This document shows, one piece after another, positions 55,500 to 63,841 of a stretch of DNA of 64,000 nucleotides. Under the pieces are notes generated by a model. The model was not told the origin of the DNA. It saw only the letters and a program-made list of their open reading frames with translations, and did no database searches. A program made the translations under genes and the position numbers. The stretch comes from Clostridium sp. C2-6-12 (lineage in GTDB: Bacteria > Bacillota > Clostridia > Clostridiales > Clostridiaceae). The stretch covers positions 62,001 to 126,000 of the forward strand of contig NZ_JAABNP010000006.1 of assembly GCF_009928485.1 (NCBI RefSeq), given 5' to 3'. Positions within the stretch are counted from its first letter, which is position 1. Every line of letters starts with the position of its first letter.

Positions 55500-56528
55500 A
55501 TGAAGATAGTAGCAGGCTTAGGATGTATTGATGATTATATATCATTGGTAGAAGCAGGAGCAGATGAGGTGTTTTGCGGATATGTTCCTTATGAATGGAA
55601 TAAAAAATATGGGAGTTTATTTCCCTTAAATAGAAGAGAAGTGCTTTATTATAATATTCAAATAAATTCTTTTGAAGATATGAAGATATTAAGTAAAATG
55701 GTTGAAGTACATAAGGTACCTGTAAATATAACCTTTAATTATTTATATTATGTTGAAGAACAATATGAAATGATAGATCATATGATAAAAGATTTAATTA
55801 GCATTGGCTTTAAGGATTTTATTATAGCAGACCTTGCATTATTGTTATATTTGAAAGAAAAAGATATAAATTGTTCTATACATTTAAGTGGAGAATGTGC
55901 TGAATTGAATCGTTTGTCTATTGAGTTTTTTAATAAATTTAATATTTCACGTTACATATTTCACAGAAAAAATACAATTGAAGATATGGAAGCTTGCATA
56001 AACAATAATAAAGTTAAAAATCTTGAATATGAAGCCTTTATTTTAAATGAGAAATGCCATTATACAGGTGCTTTTTGCAGTTCTCTTCATTGTGATGAAA
56101 TGATACACTTGTGCAAAATGCCATATGAGATAGCAAAAATAAGTGAACAGGCAAATAGCTTTGAAGAAGTTAATAAGAGAATTGAACAATACTATAATCA
56201 ATTTGATGAAGATGAAGAAACTTGTGAAGAAAACCAATATGATATACAAAATGAACGTGATAAAGAAAGTGAATGGGAAACAGGAAGTTCATATATTCTT
56301 GGTGAGACAGGCTGTGGATTATGTGCTTTAAAAAAGCTGAAAATGGCTGGGGTCACCCATTTAAAAGTAGTTGGAAGAGGAAATTCTGTTGATAATATGA
56401 AAAGAGATGTGGAAAATTTAAGAAAAGCTATAGGTATGTTAGAAGATATTGGAGATAGCAATACTTATGAGATAAGCGTAAAGAATAGATTGTTTAATGG
56501 GAAATGTAGTGGACAATGCTATTATTAA
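55500..56528 (+). CDS. U32-family Fe-S protein, 342 aa
   Basis: Begins KIVAGLGCIDDYISLVEAGADEVFCGY (in parts), the TIM-barrel start of the U32 family. The Cys motif NEKCHYTGAFCSSLHC, a further Cys in HLCKMPYE and the later GETGCGLCAL fit a cluster-binding role, and NGKCSGQCYY ends the protein. An acidic insertion (about 233-258) is unusual. AGGAGG precedes ATG. With the preceding gene it forms a two-protein set like UbiU/UbiV, but substrate is unknown. Confidence 0.8.
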   Translation: MKIVAGLGCIDDYISLVEAGADEVFCGYVPYEWNKKYGSLFPLNRREVLYYNIQINSFEDMKILSKMVEVHKVPVNITFNYLYYVEEQYEMIDHMIKDLISIGFKDFIIADLALLLYLKEKDINCSIHLSGECAELNRLSIEFFNKFNISRYIFHRKNTIEDMEACINNNKVKNLEYEAFILNEKCHYTGAFCSSLHCDEMIHLCKMPYEIAKISEQANSFEEVNKRIEQYYNQFDEDEETCEENQYDIQNERDKESEWETGSSYILGETGCGLCALKKLKMAGVTHLKVVGRGNSVDNMKRDVENLRKAIGMLEDIGDSNTYEISVKNRLFNGKCSGQCYY

Positions 56529-56588
56529 ATATTGTTTTCATAGTAGTTTCGTTAAATATAAAATAAATGCCAATAAATTCACAATATA

Positions 56589-56641
56589 AAATGCTAATAT
56601 CAACATTTAATATGAATAATGATATTAGCATTTAAATTTTT
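56589..56641. terminator. Hairpin between convergent genes
   Basis: Perfect 14-base arms (56589-56602 with 56620-56633) and a T-rich flank on plus and A-rich on minus; could serve the U32 gene and the DUF4317 gene. Confidence 0.75.
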
Positions 56642-56681
56642 ACTACTATTAAAATTTATAAAGAAACAAGCTTCAATAGGT

Positions 56682-58106
56682 TTAAAGTAAAGCGTTAACA
56701 CCATTTACATTAGCTTGTTCGTTTTCTTCTAAAGGAATAACAATACATTTCTTTCCATCAATTATTTGTGATTTTATTTGAGGAACTTTTTGAGGTTTTA
56801 CATGAAGAACAATATCATAGTTTGGTTTAGTATGTTCTTCAGCTTCAGCTTCTGCTTCAGTTTCAGAAGTAGTATCTAAATTAGCTTCTGATTCTGTTTC
56901 TGAATCAATATCAGTTTTAATTTCTAATATTGGATCTGCATTTGTTTCTAAAGCTACTTCTTTTTCGTGATCAAAAGTTGAAGCAGTTTCTGGTTCAAAA
57001 GCAGCTTCGGCTTCAGAATCTAATTCAGAATTTTGTTTAGTCCTTTCAAGCCTTTCTTCAAGTATTTGAACTTTTTTTTCAAGTCTTTCTTCCTTTTTTC
57101 TTTGTTCATTTGCCGCCAGGACTTTTTTATCTATTAAATTTTCTACTACAGGAGGAGTATCACCAAATTCTCTCTCATAGGATTTTTCAATCTTTGTAGT
57201 AATTTCTTCAGGAATCCCACTTTGAATTAAAACATCTTGAATATTATCATTAGATAAAATTATAGGATCAGCATTTTTACCATTAACAGTTGTATGCTCA
57301 TCTACCATGTTATTAAGAGTTTCTTGAATTTCCATTAATAAATGCTCAGATTTTTCTTCATCATTTCCAACAGCTTTGCGTATAATAGTTTGGAATGCCT
57401 CCTTTTGTATAGTTGCAGTTGTTTTTGAACTACAGCCTAAAACTTCTTCCATAAATTCAGGATGAGGATCTTTTGCATCTTTTGTATAATAAATAATAGA
57501 ATGAATATCAGTGCTACGGTCTATAAATGCTGGAAATACAAAGCCTAAATCAGGTTGACCAACAACCCAATCTCTTATACGAGCGCCAATTCTATTTTCA
57601 TCTTCAATATATCCAAGACCTGGTTTTGAAAGTGATACTGGGCAGATTGCACATAATAGGTATTCATATACTTCTTCAGATTCATCTAATTTATTATTAT
57701 CACTCGTTCTTGTCATAATATCATAAGCATCGTGAAAAAGGAGGATTAGAAAATTACCTGTGTAGTCATAACTATCTATAATCAGTTTATATAAGCCATC
57801 AAGCAAAGTATCGTTTTTTAACCTGCTCTTTTTTAGTTCCATCAAAGAAAGCTGCCTGCTTCCTATACCTTCTTCCTCAAGCGGAAAATTAAGTTCTAGA
57901 AGATTGTTTCCTACAGTTCCAGATAAGGTCTTTTTTGCAATTTCTAAATATTTAAAAAATTCTTCTTCTTTTAAATTTAAAAAAGTTTCATTAAGTTTTA
58001 ATACAATATTTTTTTGACCATCTACATAACAGCCACACATTCTGGTGAATGTACAATCGTCCTTTTTTAAACGTCTTTTTAATTCCAATATATCTTTCTT
58101 TTTCAT
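56682..58106 (-). CDS. DUF4317 protein with acidic C-terminal region
   Basis: 474-residue soluble protein following the DUF4317 pattern: MKKKDILELKRRLKKDDCTF, then MCGCYVDGQ and CSKTTATIQKEAFQ-like text later. Residues about 360-450 form a coiled coil (KKEERLEKKVQILEERLE) and a strongly acidic Glu/Ala/Thr/Ser segment. ATG 58106 is chosen because GAGAGGGCG precedes it; the frame is open 28 codons further. Family function unknown. Confidence 0.85.
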   Translation of the reverse strand: MKKKDILELKRRLKKDDCTFTRMCGCYVDGQKNIVLKLNETFLNLKEEEFFKYLEIAKKTLSGTVGNNLLELNFPLEEEGIGSRQLSLMELKKSRLKNDTLLDGLYKLIIDSYDYTGNFLILLFHDAYDIMTRTSDNNKLDESEEVYEYLLCAICPVSLSKPGLGYIEDENRIGARIRDWVVGQPDLGFVFPAFIDRSTDIHSIIYYTKDAKDPHPEFMEEVLGCSSKTTATIQKEAFQTIIRKAVGNDEEKSEHLLMEIQETLNNMVDEHTTVNGKNADPIILSNDNIQDVLIQSGIPEEITTKIEKSYEREFGDTPPVVENLIDKKVLAANEQRKKEERLEKKVQILEERLERTKQNSELDSEAEAAFEPETASTFDHEKEVALETNADPILEIKTDIDSETESEANLDTTSETEAEAEAEEHTKPNYDIVLHVKPQKVPQIKSQIIDGKKCIVIPLEENEQANVNGVNALL

Positions 58107-58333
58107 ATATCGCCCTCTCATTCCATGAGTTTTACTCGGCACATGAATGATATTAACATGTCCTAATTTGCTATAAAAATATGATTGCAAACTGGATTTG
58201 TTATTTTAAATGTGCCTTAGTACATAATAAAGAATATGCTACTTAATATAGTATAAAGTTCATTTAAAAGCTCTGCAAGTGACAAAAAATAAATTTTATA
58301 AATACATTATTGAAGATGTGGGGTTACTCACAA

Positions 58334-58361
58334 TTGACACAAGATGTTAATACAGTATAAT
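58334..58361 (+). promoter_or_regulatory. Consensus sigma-A promoter ahead of the leader peptide
   Basis: TTGACA at 58334-58339, 16-base spacer, perfect TATAAT at 58356-58361. Transcription would begin near 58368, about 20 bases before the leader ATG. Confidence 0.8.
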
Positions 58362-58387
58362 ATAGAATAAAAGGAAGTGAATTTATT

Positions 58388-58429
58388 ATGTTTTTAGCAA
58401 TAGTAATCAGCTCCATGCAAAGATTGTAA
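58388..58429 (+). CDS. Candidate 13-residue leader peptide
   Basis: ATG 58388 is preceded by AAGGAAGTGA at 7 bases and encodes MFLAIVISSMQRL. Its last codons overlap the left arm of an alternative hairpin. Short uncharged hydrophobic leaders of this type precede many ribosome-monitored attenuators. Too short to prove coding. Confidence 0.5.
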   Translation: MFLAIVISSMQRL

Positions 58430-58499
58430 TATATGAAAAACTTTTGCTTGGAGCATAAATCTAAATTTAGGTTTTTCATATTTTAATCAAACTTTGCAT
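58410..58499 (+). promoter_or_regulatory. Candidate attenuator: mutually exclusive hairpins
   Basis: Arm A (58410-58422) can pair with A' (58441-58454), 11 pairs with one mismatch. Arm B ATATGAAAAAC (58431-58441) pairs perfectly with B' GTTTTTCATAT (58471-58481), a terminator-like stem followed by TTTTAA. A and B alternate in order with A' and B', so both helices cannot form fully. A part of A (58415-58422) can instead pair with 58492-58499, which is compatible with B-B'. Arm A overlaps the leader peptide's end, so ribosome position could choose the fold. Confidence 0.55.
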
Positions 58500-58538
58500 C
58501 TTCATTTATTAAATAAATGTTGATTGGAGCGAGAAAAA

Positions 58539-58814
58539 ATGAAATATGAGAAAGCGGAAAATATATTACCTAATAGTATAATTGAAATTATTCAAAATTA
58601 TACGGATGGTGGATATATCTATATTCCTAGAAAAAATGAAAATAAAAAATCTTGGGGAGAAAATACTGAAACTAAAGTATATCTTAGTAAAAGAGATAAA
58701 GAAATTTTTAATAAATATTCATCAGGAGTATCAGTTAAAATATTATCAGAACAGTATTTTTTAACAGAGGGAAGTATTAGAAGAATACTTAGAAATCAAA
58801 AAAATTATGATTAA
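58539..58814 (+). CDS. CD3324-family (Mor-like HTH) small regulator
   Basis: 91 residues resembling the CD3324 family: KAENILPNSIIEIIQNYTDG, YIYIPRKNENKKSWGENT and YLSKRDKEIFNKYSSG, with a C-terminal HTH (ILSEQYFLTEGSIRRILRN). ATG 58539 is preferred since GGAG lies 9 bases ahead; a TTG at 58524 overlaps it. Family proteins are presumed DNA-binding. It sits behind the leader/hairpin region and ahead of the ABC-F gene. Confidence 0.82.
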   Translation: MKYEKAENILPNSIIEIIQNYTDGGYIYIPRKNENKKSWGENTETKVYLSKRDKEIFNKYSSGVSVKILSEQYFLTEGSIRRILRNQKNYD

Positions 58815-58820
58815 TTATAA

Positions 58821-58870
58821 AAGGCATATTTTTCACAGCTACTGCTATGAGAAATATGCCTTGAATTTTT
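58821..58870 (+). terminator. Terminator after CD3324-family gene
   Basis: 19-base arms (58821-58839 with 58844-58862), two wobble pairs, ACT-type small loop and a TTTTTT tail. Separates the regulator from the ABC-F gene. Confidence 0.85.
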
Positions 58871-59061
58871 TGAAATGGTGAATTGAAAATTTAAATTTAG
58901 TGGTAGTAACCATTTATTTATGAAATAATTTTTTTATTAAACAACAGTTTATTAATTTATACGTATGGTGATTATAAATATTACAGAATTATCTATGAAC
59001 TTGGTCTTTACTATATAGGATGATATTATTTGTGGTGAAGGTACAAGGAGGTGGATATATT

Positions 59062-60615
59062 ATGAGTATTTTATCTATTGAAAACATGAGTCATTCATTT
59101 GGTGATAGAATAATATTTAACAACGTATCTTTCAGATTATTAAAGGGAGAGCATATTGGGCTTATTGGAGCCAATGGTGAGGGAAAATCAACCTTTATGA
59201 AAATTATTACAAATAAGATATTACCTGATGCTGGTAATATTGAGTGGAATAGCAAGTTTACTATTGGATATATGGATCAATTAGTTGACTTACAAGAAGG
59301 AATTACTACACTGAATTTTTTAAAGGAAGCATTTTCGAATTTATTTAATATAGAAAATAAAATAAATGATTTATATATTAAACTGGGAAATATGAATGAG
59401 AAGGAAATGGATAAGGCATTAAAGAAGGTTGCAGTTATGCAGGAAACTTTAGAAAAAAATGATTTTTATAGTATCAATTCAAAGATACAAGCAGCTGCAG
59501 CAGGCCTTGGAATTAGTGACTTTTTAGATAAAGAGGTTTCAGCCTTAAGCGGAGGGCAAAGAACTAAAGTCTTACTAGCAAAGCTACTTTTAGAAAAGCC
59601 AGATATTTTATTGTTAGATGAACCAACGAATCATTTAGATGAAGAGCATATAGAATGGCTGAAAAATTATTTAATAAACTATGAAAATGCATTTATATTA
59701 ATATCTCATGATAATAGTTTCTTAAATAGTGTAGTAAATGTGGTTTACCATCTTGAGCATAAAGAACTAGCTAGATATGATGGAAATTATGATTATTTTG
59801 TTAAGCTTTATGAAATACGCAAACAACAAAGATTGATTGAATATAAAGAACAGCAAAATGAAATCGCAAAGCTTGAAGATTATATTAGGAAAAACAAAGT
59901 GAGAACTGCAACCGCAAAGCAAGCTAAATCAAGAGAAAAAAAGCTTAATAAGATTGAAAAAATAGAAATAAAAAAAGACATAATAAAACCGTATTTTAAT
60001 TTTAAAAGTGTAAAAATGATTGAAAATATAATTTTTAGTACAAGTAATTTAATAATTGGATACAACAAACCCTTAAGCAGGCCTTTGAATTTAAAAATGA
60101 AAAGAGGCCAGAAAATCGCATTAATTGGAGCTAACGGATTAGGTAAGACAACTCTTTTAAAAAGCTTGCTTGGGCAACTAAAACCCATAGATGGTGGAAT
60201 AATTTTAAGTGATTATAGGAAAGTAGGATATTTTGAGCAGGAAGTTGCAGAAGATAATAAAGATTCAGTGTTGTATGATGTTTGGGGCTCTTTTCCAGAT
60301 ATGACTCAAACAGAAGTAAGAAGCTGTCTTGCTAAATGTGGATTAAAAAGGCAGCATATAGACAGTCCAATTAATATATTAAGTGGAGGTGAGCAAGCTA
60401 AGGTAAAGTTATGTAAGCTAATAAATAAACAAACAAATATATTAGTTTTGGATGAACCAACAAATCACTTAGATATATATGCTAAAGAGGAATTAAAGCG
60501 TGCTTTGATAGAATATGATGGCAGTATAATTTTAGTATGTCATGAACCAGAATTTTATTGTGATATTGCGACAGATATCTGGAATTGTGAAGAGTGGACG
60601 TGCTCCAACAGTTAA
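59062..60615 (+). CDS. ABC-F family ATPase (ribosome-associated type)
   Basis: 517 residues with two ATPase domains and no membrane part. Site 1: GANGEGKST, LSGGQRTKVLLAKLL, LLLDEPTNHLD. Site 2: GANGLGKTT, LSGGEQAKVKLCKLI, VLDEPTNHLD. The linker (about 260-310) is a basic coiled coil with ATAKQAKSREKKLNKIEK, as in YkpA/YfmM-like ABC-F proteins. Such proteins act at the ribosomal E site as translation factors or in antibiotic resistance; which is not decidable here. ATG 59062 has AAGGAGGTGG ahead; the open frame extends to 59020. Confidence 0.92.
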   Translation: MSILSIENMSHSFGDRIIFNNVSFRLLKGEHIGLIGANGEGKSTFMKIITNKILPDAGNIEWNSKFTIGYMDQLVDLQEGITTLNFLKEAFSNLFNIENKINDLYIKLGNMNEKEMDKALKKVAVMQETLEKNDFYSINSKIQAAAAGLGISDFLDKEVSALSGGQRTKVLLAKLLLEKPDILLLDEPTNHLDEEHIEWLKNYLINYENAFILISHDNSFLNSVVNVVYHLEHKELARYDGNYDYFVKLYEIRKQQRLIEYKEQQNEIAKLEDYIRKNKVRTATAKQAKSREKKLNKIEKIEIKKDIIKPYFNFKSVKMIENIIFSTSNLIIGYNKPLSRPLNLKMKRGQKIALIGANGLGKTTLLKSLLGQLKPIDGGIILSDYRKVGYFEQEVAEDNKDSVLYDVWGSFPDMTQTEVRSCLAKCGLKRQHIDSPINILSGGEQAKVKLCKLINKQTNILVLDEPTNHLDIYAKEELKRALIEYDGSIILVCHEPEFYCDIATDIWNCEEWTCSNS

Positions 60616-60710
60616 AAAATAATTTATTGGATATAAAACTTTATAAGTTATTTTTATTTTAATAAAATTAGTTTCTATAAAATGGATAAATAAAAAATTG
60701 ATTATAATAG

Positions 60711-60766
60711 AAAACCATGAATATATAGGATAAAGATATTTCTATATGCTCATGGTTTTATTATTT
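60711..60766. terminator. Terminator between convergent ABC-F and GH3 genes
   Basis: 19-base arms (60711-60729 with 60741-60759), loop ATAAAGATATT, and T-rich flank. Confidence 0.8.
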
Positions 60767-60802
60767 ATGTTTTATAAAATATTTAACGGTTAGATATAAT
60801 AT

Positions 60803-63643
60803 TTATATAAACTTAAACCAGCTAAGCTTAAAGTTTCCAGAGAATTTAAGGTAAATATCATGAATACCAGATAGAGAAACAATCGGTACTGTTTGAGAAA
60901 TCCATTTTTGATTATCTCTAGTATTTGTAACAGAAAACTTAGCAAGGCGTGACTTATTCAAGTCATCAAGGAAAATTTCTATTTCGCTATTATCATTTAC
61001 ACAAGCAGTATTAAATTCAAAAGCTGTAGATTGTTTCAAGTTAACATCTCTAAAGCAAATCCAACTATTTTCAGCAGTAGGACAAACACAAGTACCTCCA
61101 GCCTTACATTCATGAAGTATTACATTATTGTAATCATCATAATCTTCAGCTCTTGTTATTTTAGTTAAATCTCTTGGAGGAATGACCTCTCCATCTATAA
61201 ATAAAGTATCTTTTACCCTTATATCTTCTGATGAAGAACCAATCATAATATTATAACTACCTTTTTCTAAAGTAAATTTATTTTGAGTTACATCCCAAAA
61301 AGATAATTCATTTACATTTAGAGTTAAGGAGATTTCTTTAACTTCATTTGGATTTAAATTGATTCTTTTAAAGCCTTTTAATTCTTTAAGAGGTCTGATA
61401 ACTCTAGAATTTTCACTGTGAACATATAGTTGTACTACTTCATCACTAACCATATTTCCTATATTTTTTACGGTAAAGGTTATTTCCACTTTATCATTAG
61501 GTGTGGCTGTTTTTGCACTTAATTTTAGATTATCATAATGAAAATTAGTGTAGGATAATCCATGTCCAAAAGGGTAAAGGGGTTCTTTATCAAAGTACAT
61601 GTAAGTTCTTTTACCTTTGATAATATCGTAATCTTTAATTGGAGGAAGATCATTAACGGATTTATACCAAGTCATGCTTAACCTGCCTGCAGGGCTGTAA
61701 TTACCAAATAATGCTGCAGAAATAGCTGAACCAATTTCTTGGCAGCCATGGGCAGAATAAAGTATAGCAGGGATATTTTCATCTTCCCAATTAACTGCAA
61801 AGGGATAACTTCCTATAATCACAACTACAGTATTAGGATTAACTTCATAAACCGCCTTTATAAGCTCTTGTTGTGAAGGTGGAAGAATTAAATCTTTTCT
61901 GTCTATTTCTTCTTTAGCATTTATTAAAGGATTATTGACAACAAAAACTATAGCAATGTCTGATTCTTGTGCAGCTTTAACTGCAGCTTCAATCCCTGAA
62001 GAGACAGTATTAACCACGAATTTAGAATTATCATTATCATCAGCTTTCTCAACTACCTCTAAAGAATTTGATCCATCTTCAGAAGGAATAACATGCTTTC
62101 CATTCCAAGTTTTTAAATTAATACTTCCATCAGAATAGGGATCTAAGTCAAATATTTCTCTAACAAACCAACCAAAGACTTCTGGAGAAGAGCAATATAT
62201 CTTTTCGTCATCAGTTGTAAGATATTTGCCATTTTTCTTTGATCTTAAGGTATAGCTTCCAAACCCCCAGTCTGTAAGTTCAAATATATTATCTTTGTTA
62301 GAGCAGGAATCATTAATACTAACGATGTTTACAGCATCATTGCTTACTTGTAAGGTGTTGTTATTATCCTTTGAAGAAATGATAACCTCATCATAAGCAG
62401 GTATATGAATAACCTCTTTATCTTTTAGTATTTCAATAATACCATCTAAAGGAGTTATTTTGTATGGAGCATTACCAGTATACCAATCTTTATAAACGAC
62501 GTCTGATAATGGTCCTATTACAGCAGCTTTCTTAATTTTATCTTTATTTAAAGGAAGAAAATTATTTTCATTTTTTAGAAGAACGAGGGCTTCTTTAGCA
62601 GCTTTAAGTGCAAGAGCGTTATGTTCCTTAGAGAATAGTTTAGCTTTGGGAATATTCGCATAAGGGTTTGATTCTTTTGGGTCAAATTGACCTAATCTAA
62701 AACGAACTTTAAATATGTTTCTTAAAGCGTTATCTATATCATTTTCTGTTAGAAGTCCTCTTCCAAGTGCTTCTATTGCAGAATTTATCACAAGTTTAGC
62801 ATCGTCAGTAAAGCAGTCAACACCACTTTTCAATCCTTCAGCAATAGTTTCGACATGAGTTTTATAGTACTTATGGAATTCAACAGTTTGACTCATATCA
62901 CCACCATCGCATACAACAAAGCCATCACAGCCCCATTGACCTTTTACAATATCATTAACTTCCTTATTCAATATACATGGAGTACCATTTATTTCATTAT
63001 ATGCAGTCATCATAGAATAGGCTTTTCCTTCTGTAAAAGCCGGTTTGAAAGCTTTTAAGTAATATTCATTTTTATTTCGCGGATCTACACTAGAGGAATC
63101 CATTACACGTCCATCTTCATGATTATTAGCATAAAAATGTTTTGGTGCAGGAACAAGTTTTAAATAAAAAGGATCATTTCCTTGCATTCCTTTTACTAAG
63201 TTAGAAGATAGTTTTCCAGTGAGATAAGGATCTTCTCCATAAGCTTCTTCTGTTCGTCCCCATCTAGGATCTCTTTCCATGTCAATGGTTGGCGCCCATA
63301 AAGTAAGACCGCCTTTCTCATTTGCAATTTCATAATATATTCTTGCTTCATCACCTATAACGTTTCCAATTTCTTTTAACAAATCTTCATTCCAAGTTGA
63401 AGAGAGACCAATAGGCTGTGGAAAGACTGTAGCATTGCCTAGTTTTGTTACTACTCCATGAGCAGCTTCACCGCCAACATTATATTCAGGAATATTAAGC
63501 CTAGGAACAGCTTCTTGATGAGTTGGTAAAAGCAATAGTTTTTCTTCAAGAGTCATTCTTGAAATTAAATCATTAATTCTTTCTTTAAGAGGAATATTAG
63601 TATTTAAGTATGGGTAAACTGAGTTTTGATATAAATTTGTCAT
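60803..63643 (-). CDS. GH3 beta-glycosidase (xylosidase-type) with fascin-like insert and CBM6-like tail
   Basis: 946 residues, no signal peptide. GH3 barrel: TLEEKLLLLPTHQEAVPRL, APTIDMERDPRWGRTEEAYGED, KHFYANN and the nucleophile Asp in GFVVCDGGDMS (near 244). Second domain with VLLKNENNFLPL. Residues about 429-526 insert a fascin-like beta-trefoil segment (YTLRSKKNGKYLTTDD, then GKHVIPSEDG) where many GH3 enzymes carry PA14. PFGHGLSYTNF and an FnIII domain follow, then a CBM6-like module (about 830-946). ATG 63643 has AAAGGAG ahead. Probably acts on xylo-oligosaccharides in the cytosol. Confidence 0.92.
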   Translation of the reverse strand: MTNLYQNSVYPYLNTNIPLKERINDLISRMTLEEKLLLLPTHQEAVPRLNIPEYNVGGEAAHGVVTKLGNATVFPQPIGLSSTWNEDLLKEIGNVIGDEARIYYEIANEKGGLTLWAPTIDMERDPRWGRTEEAYGEDPYLTGKLSSNLVKGMQGNDPFYLKLVPAPKHFYANNHEDGRVMDSSSVDPRNKNEYYLKAFKPAFTEGKAYSMMTAYNEINGTPCILNKEVNDIVKGQWGCDGFVVCDGGDMSQTVEFHKYYKTHVETIAEGLKSGVDCFTDDAKLVINSAIEALGRGLLTENDIDNALRNIFKVRFRLGQFDPKESNPYANIPKAKLFSKEHNALALKAAKEALVLLKNENNFLPLNKDKIKKAAVIGPLSDVVYKDWYTGNAPYKITPLDGIIEILKDKEVIHIPAYDEVIISSKDNNNTLQVSNDAVNIVSINDSCSNKDNIFELTDWGFGSYTLRSKKNGKYLTTDDEKIYCSSPEVFGWFVREIFDLDPYSDGSINLKTWNGKHVIPSEDGSNSLEVVEKADDNDNSKFVVNTVSSGIEAAVKAAQESDIAIVFVVNNPLINAKEEIDRKDLILPPSQQELIKAVYEVNPNTVVVIIGSYPFAVNWEDENIPAILYSAHGCQEIGSAISAALFGNYSPAGRLSMTWYKSVNDLPPIKDYDIIKGKRTYMYFDKEPLYPFGHGLSYTNFHYDNLKLSAKTATPNDKVEITFTVKNIGNMVSDEVVQLYVHSENSRVIRPLKELKGFKRINLNPNEVKEISLTLNVNELSFWDVTQNKFTLEKGSYNIMIGSSSEDIRVKDTLFIDGEVIPPRDLTKITRAEDYDDYNNVILHECKAGGTCVCPTAENSWICFRDVNLKQSTAFEFNTACVNDNSEIEIFLDDLNKSRLAKFSVTNTRDNQKWISQTVPIVSLSGIHDIYLKFSGNFKLSWFKFI

Positions 63644-63841
63644 ATAGTTAAACTCCTTTAGCTTTAAAATTAAAATATATTCACATATGAAAATGAAAAT
63701 TATAAGGATATTTTTATTAGATATTATTGAATAATTATAAAAAATCAATTATTTAATGCTTTTAGATGATTATATAAAAAAGTAACATTTTATAATACAT
63801 AAAAATTTTTAGTATTTTTACATAAGTAATTAGGTAAAGTT
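63644..63841. other. Divergent spacer upstream of the GH3 gene
   Basis: Very AT-rich. The GH3 ribosome site lies at its left edge. No clear cre site, hairpin or consensus promoter found by eye. Confidence 0.45.

Noticed and set aside
56850..57050. Nucleotide repeat in the DUF4317 gene
   Set aside because: The Glu/Ala/Thr/Ser codons recur irregularly; it is an acidic low-complexity segment without a fixed repeat unit.
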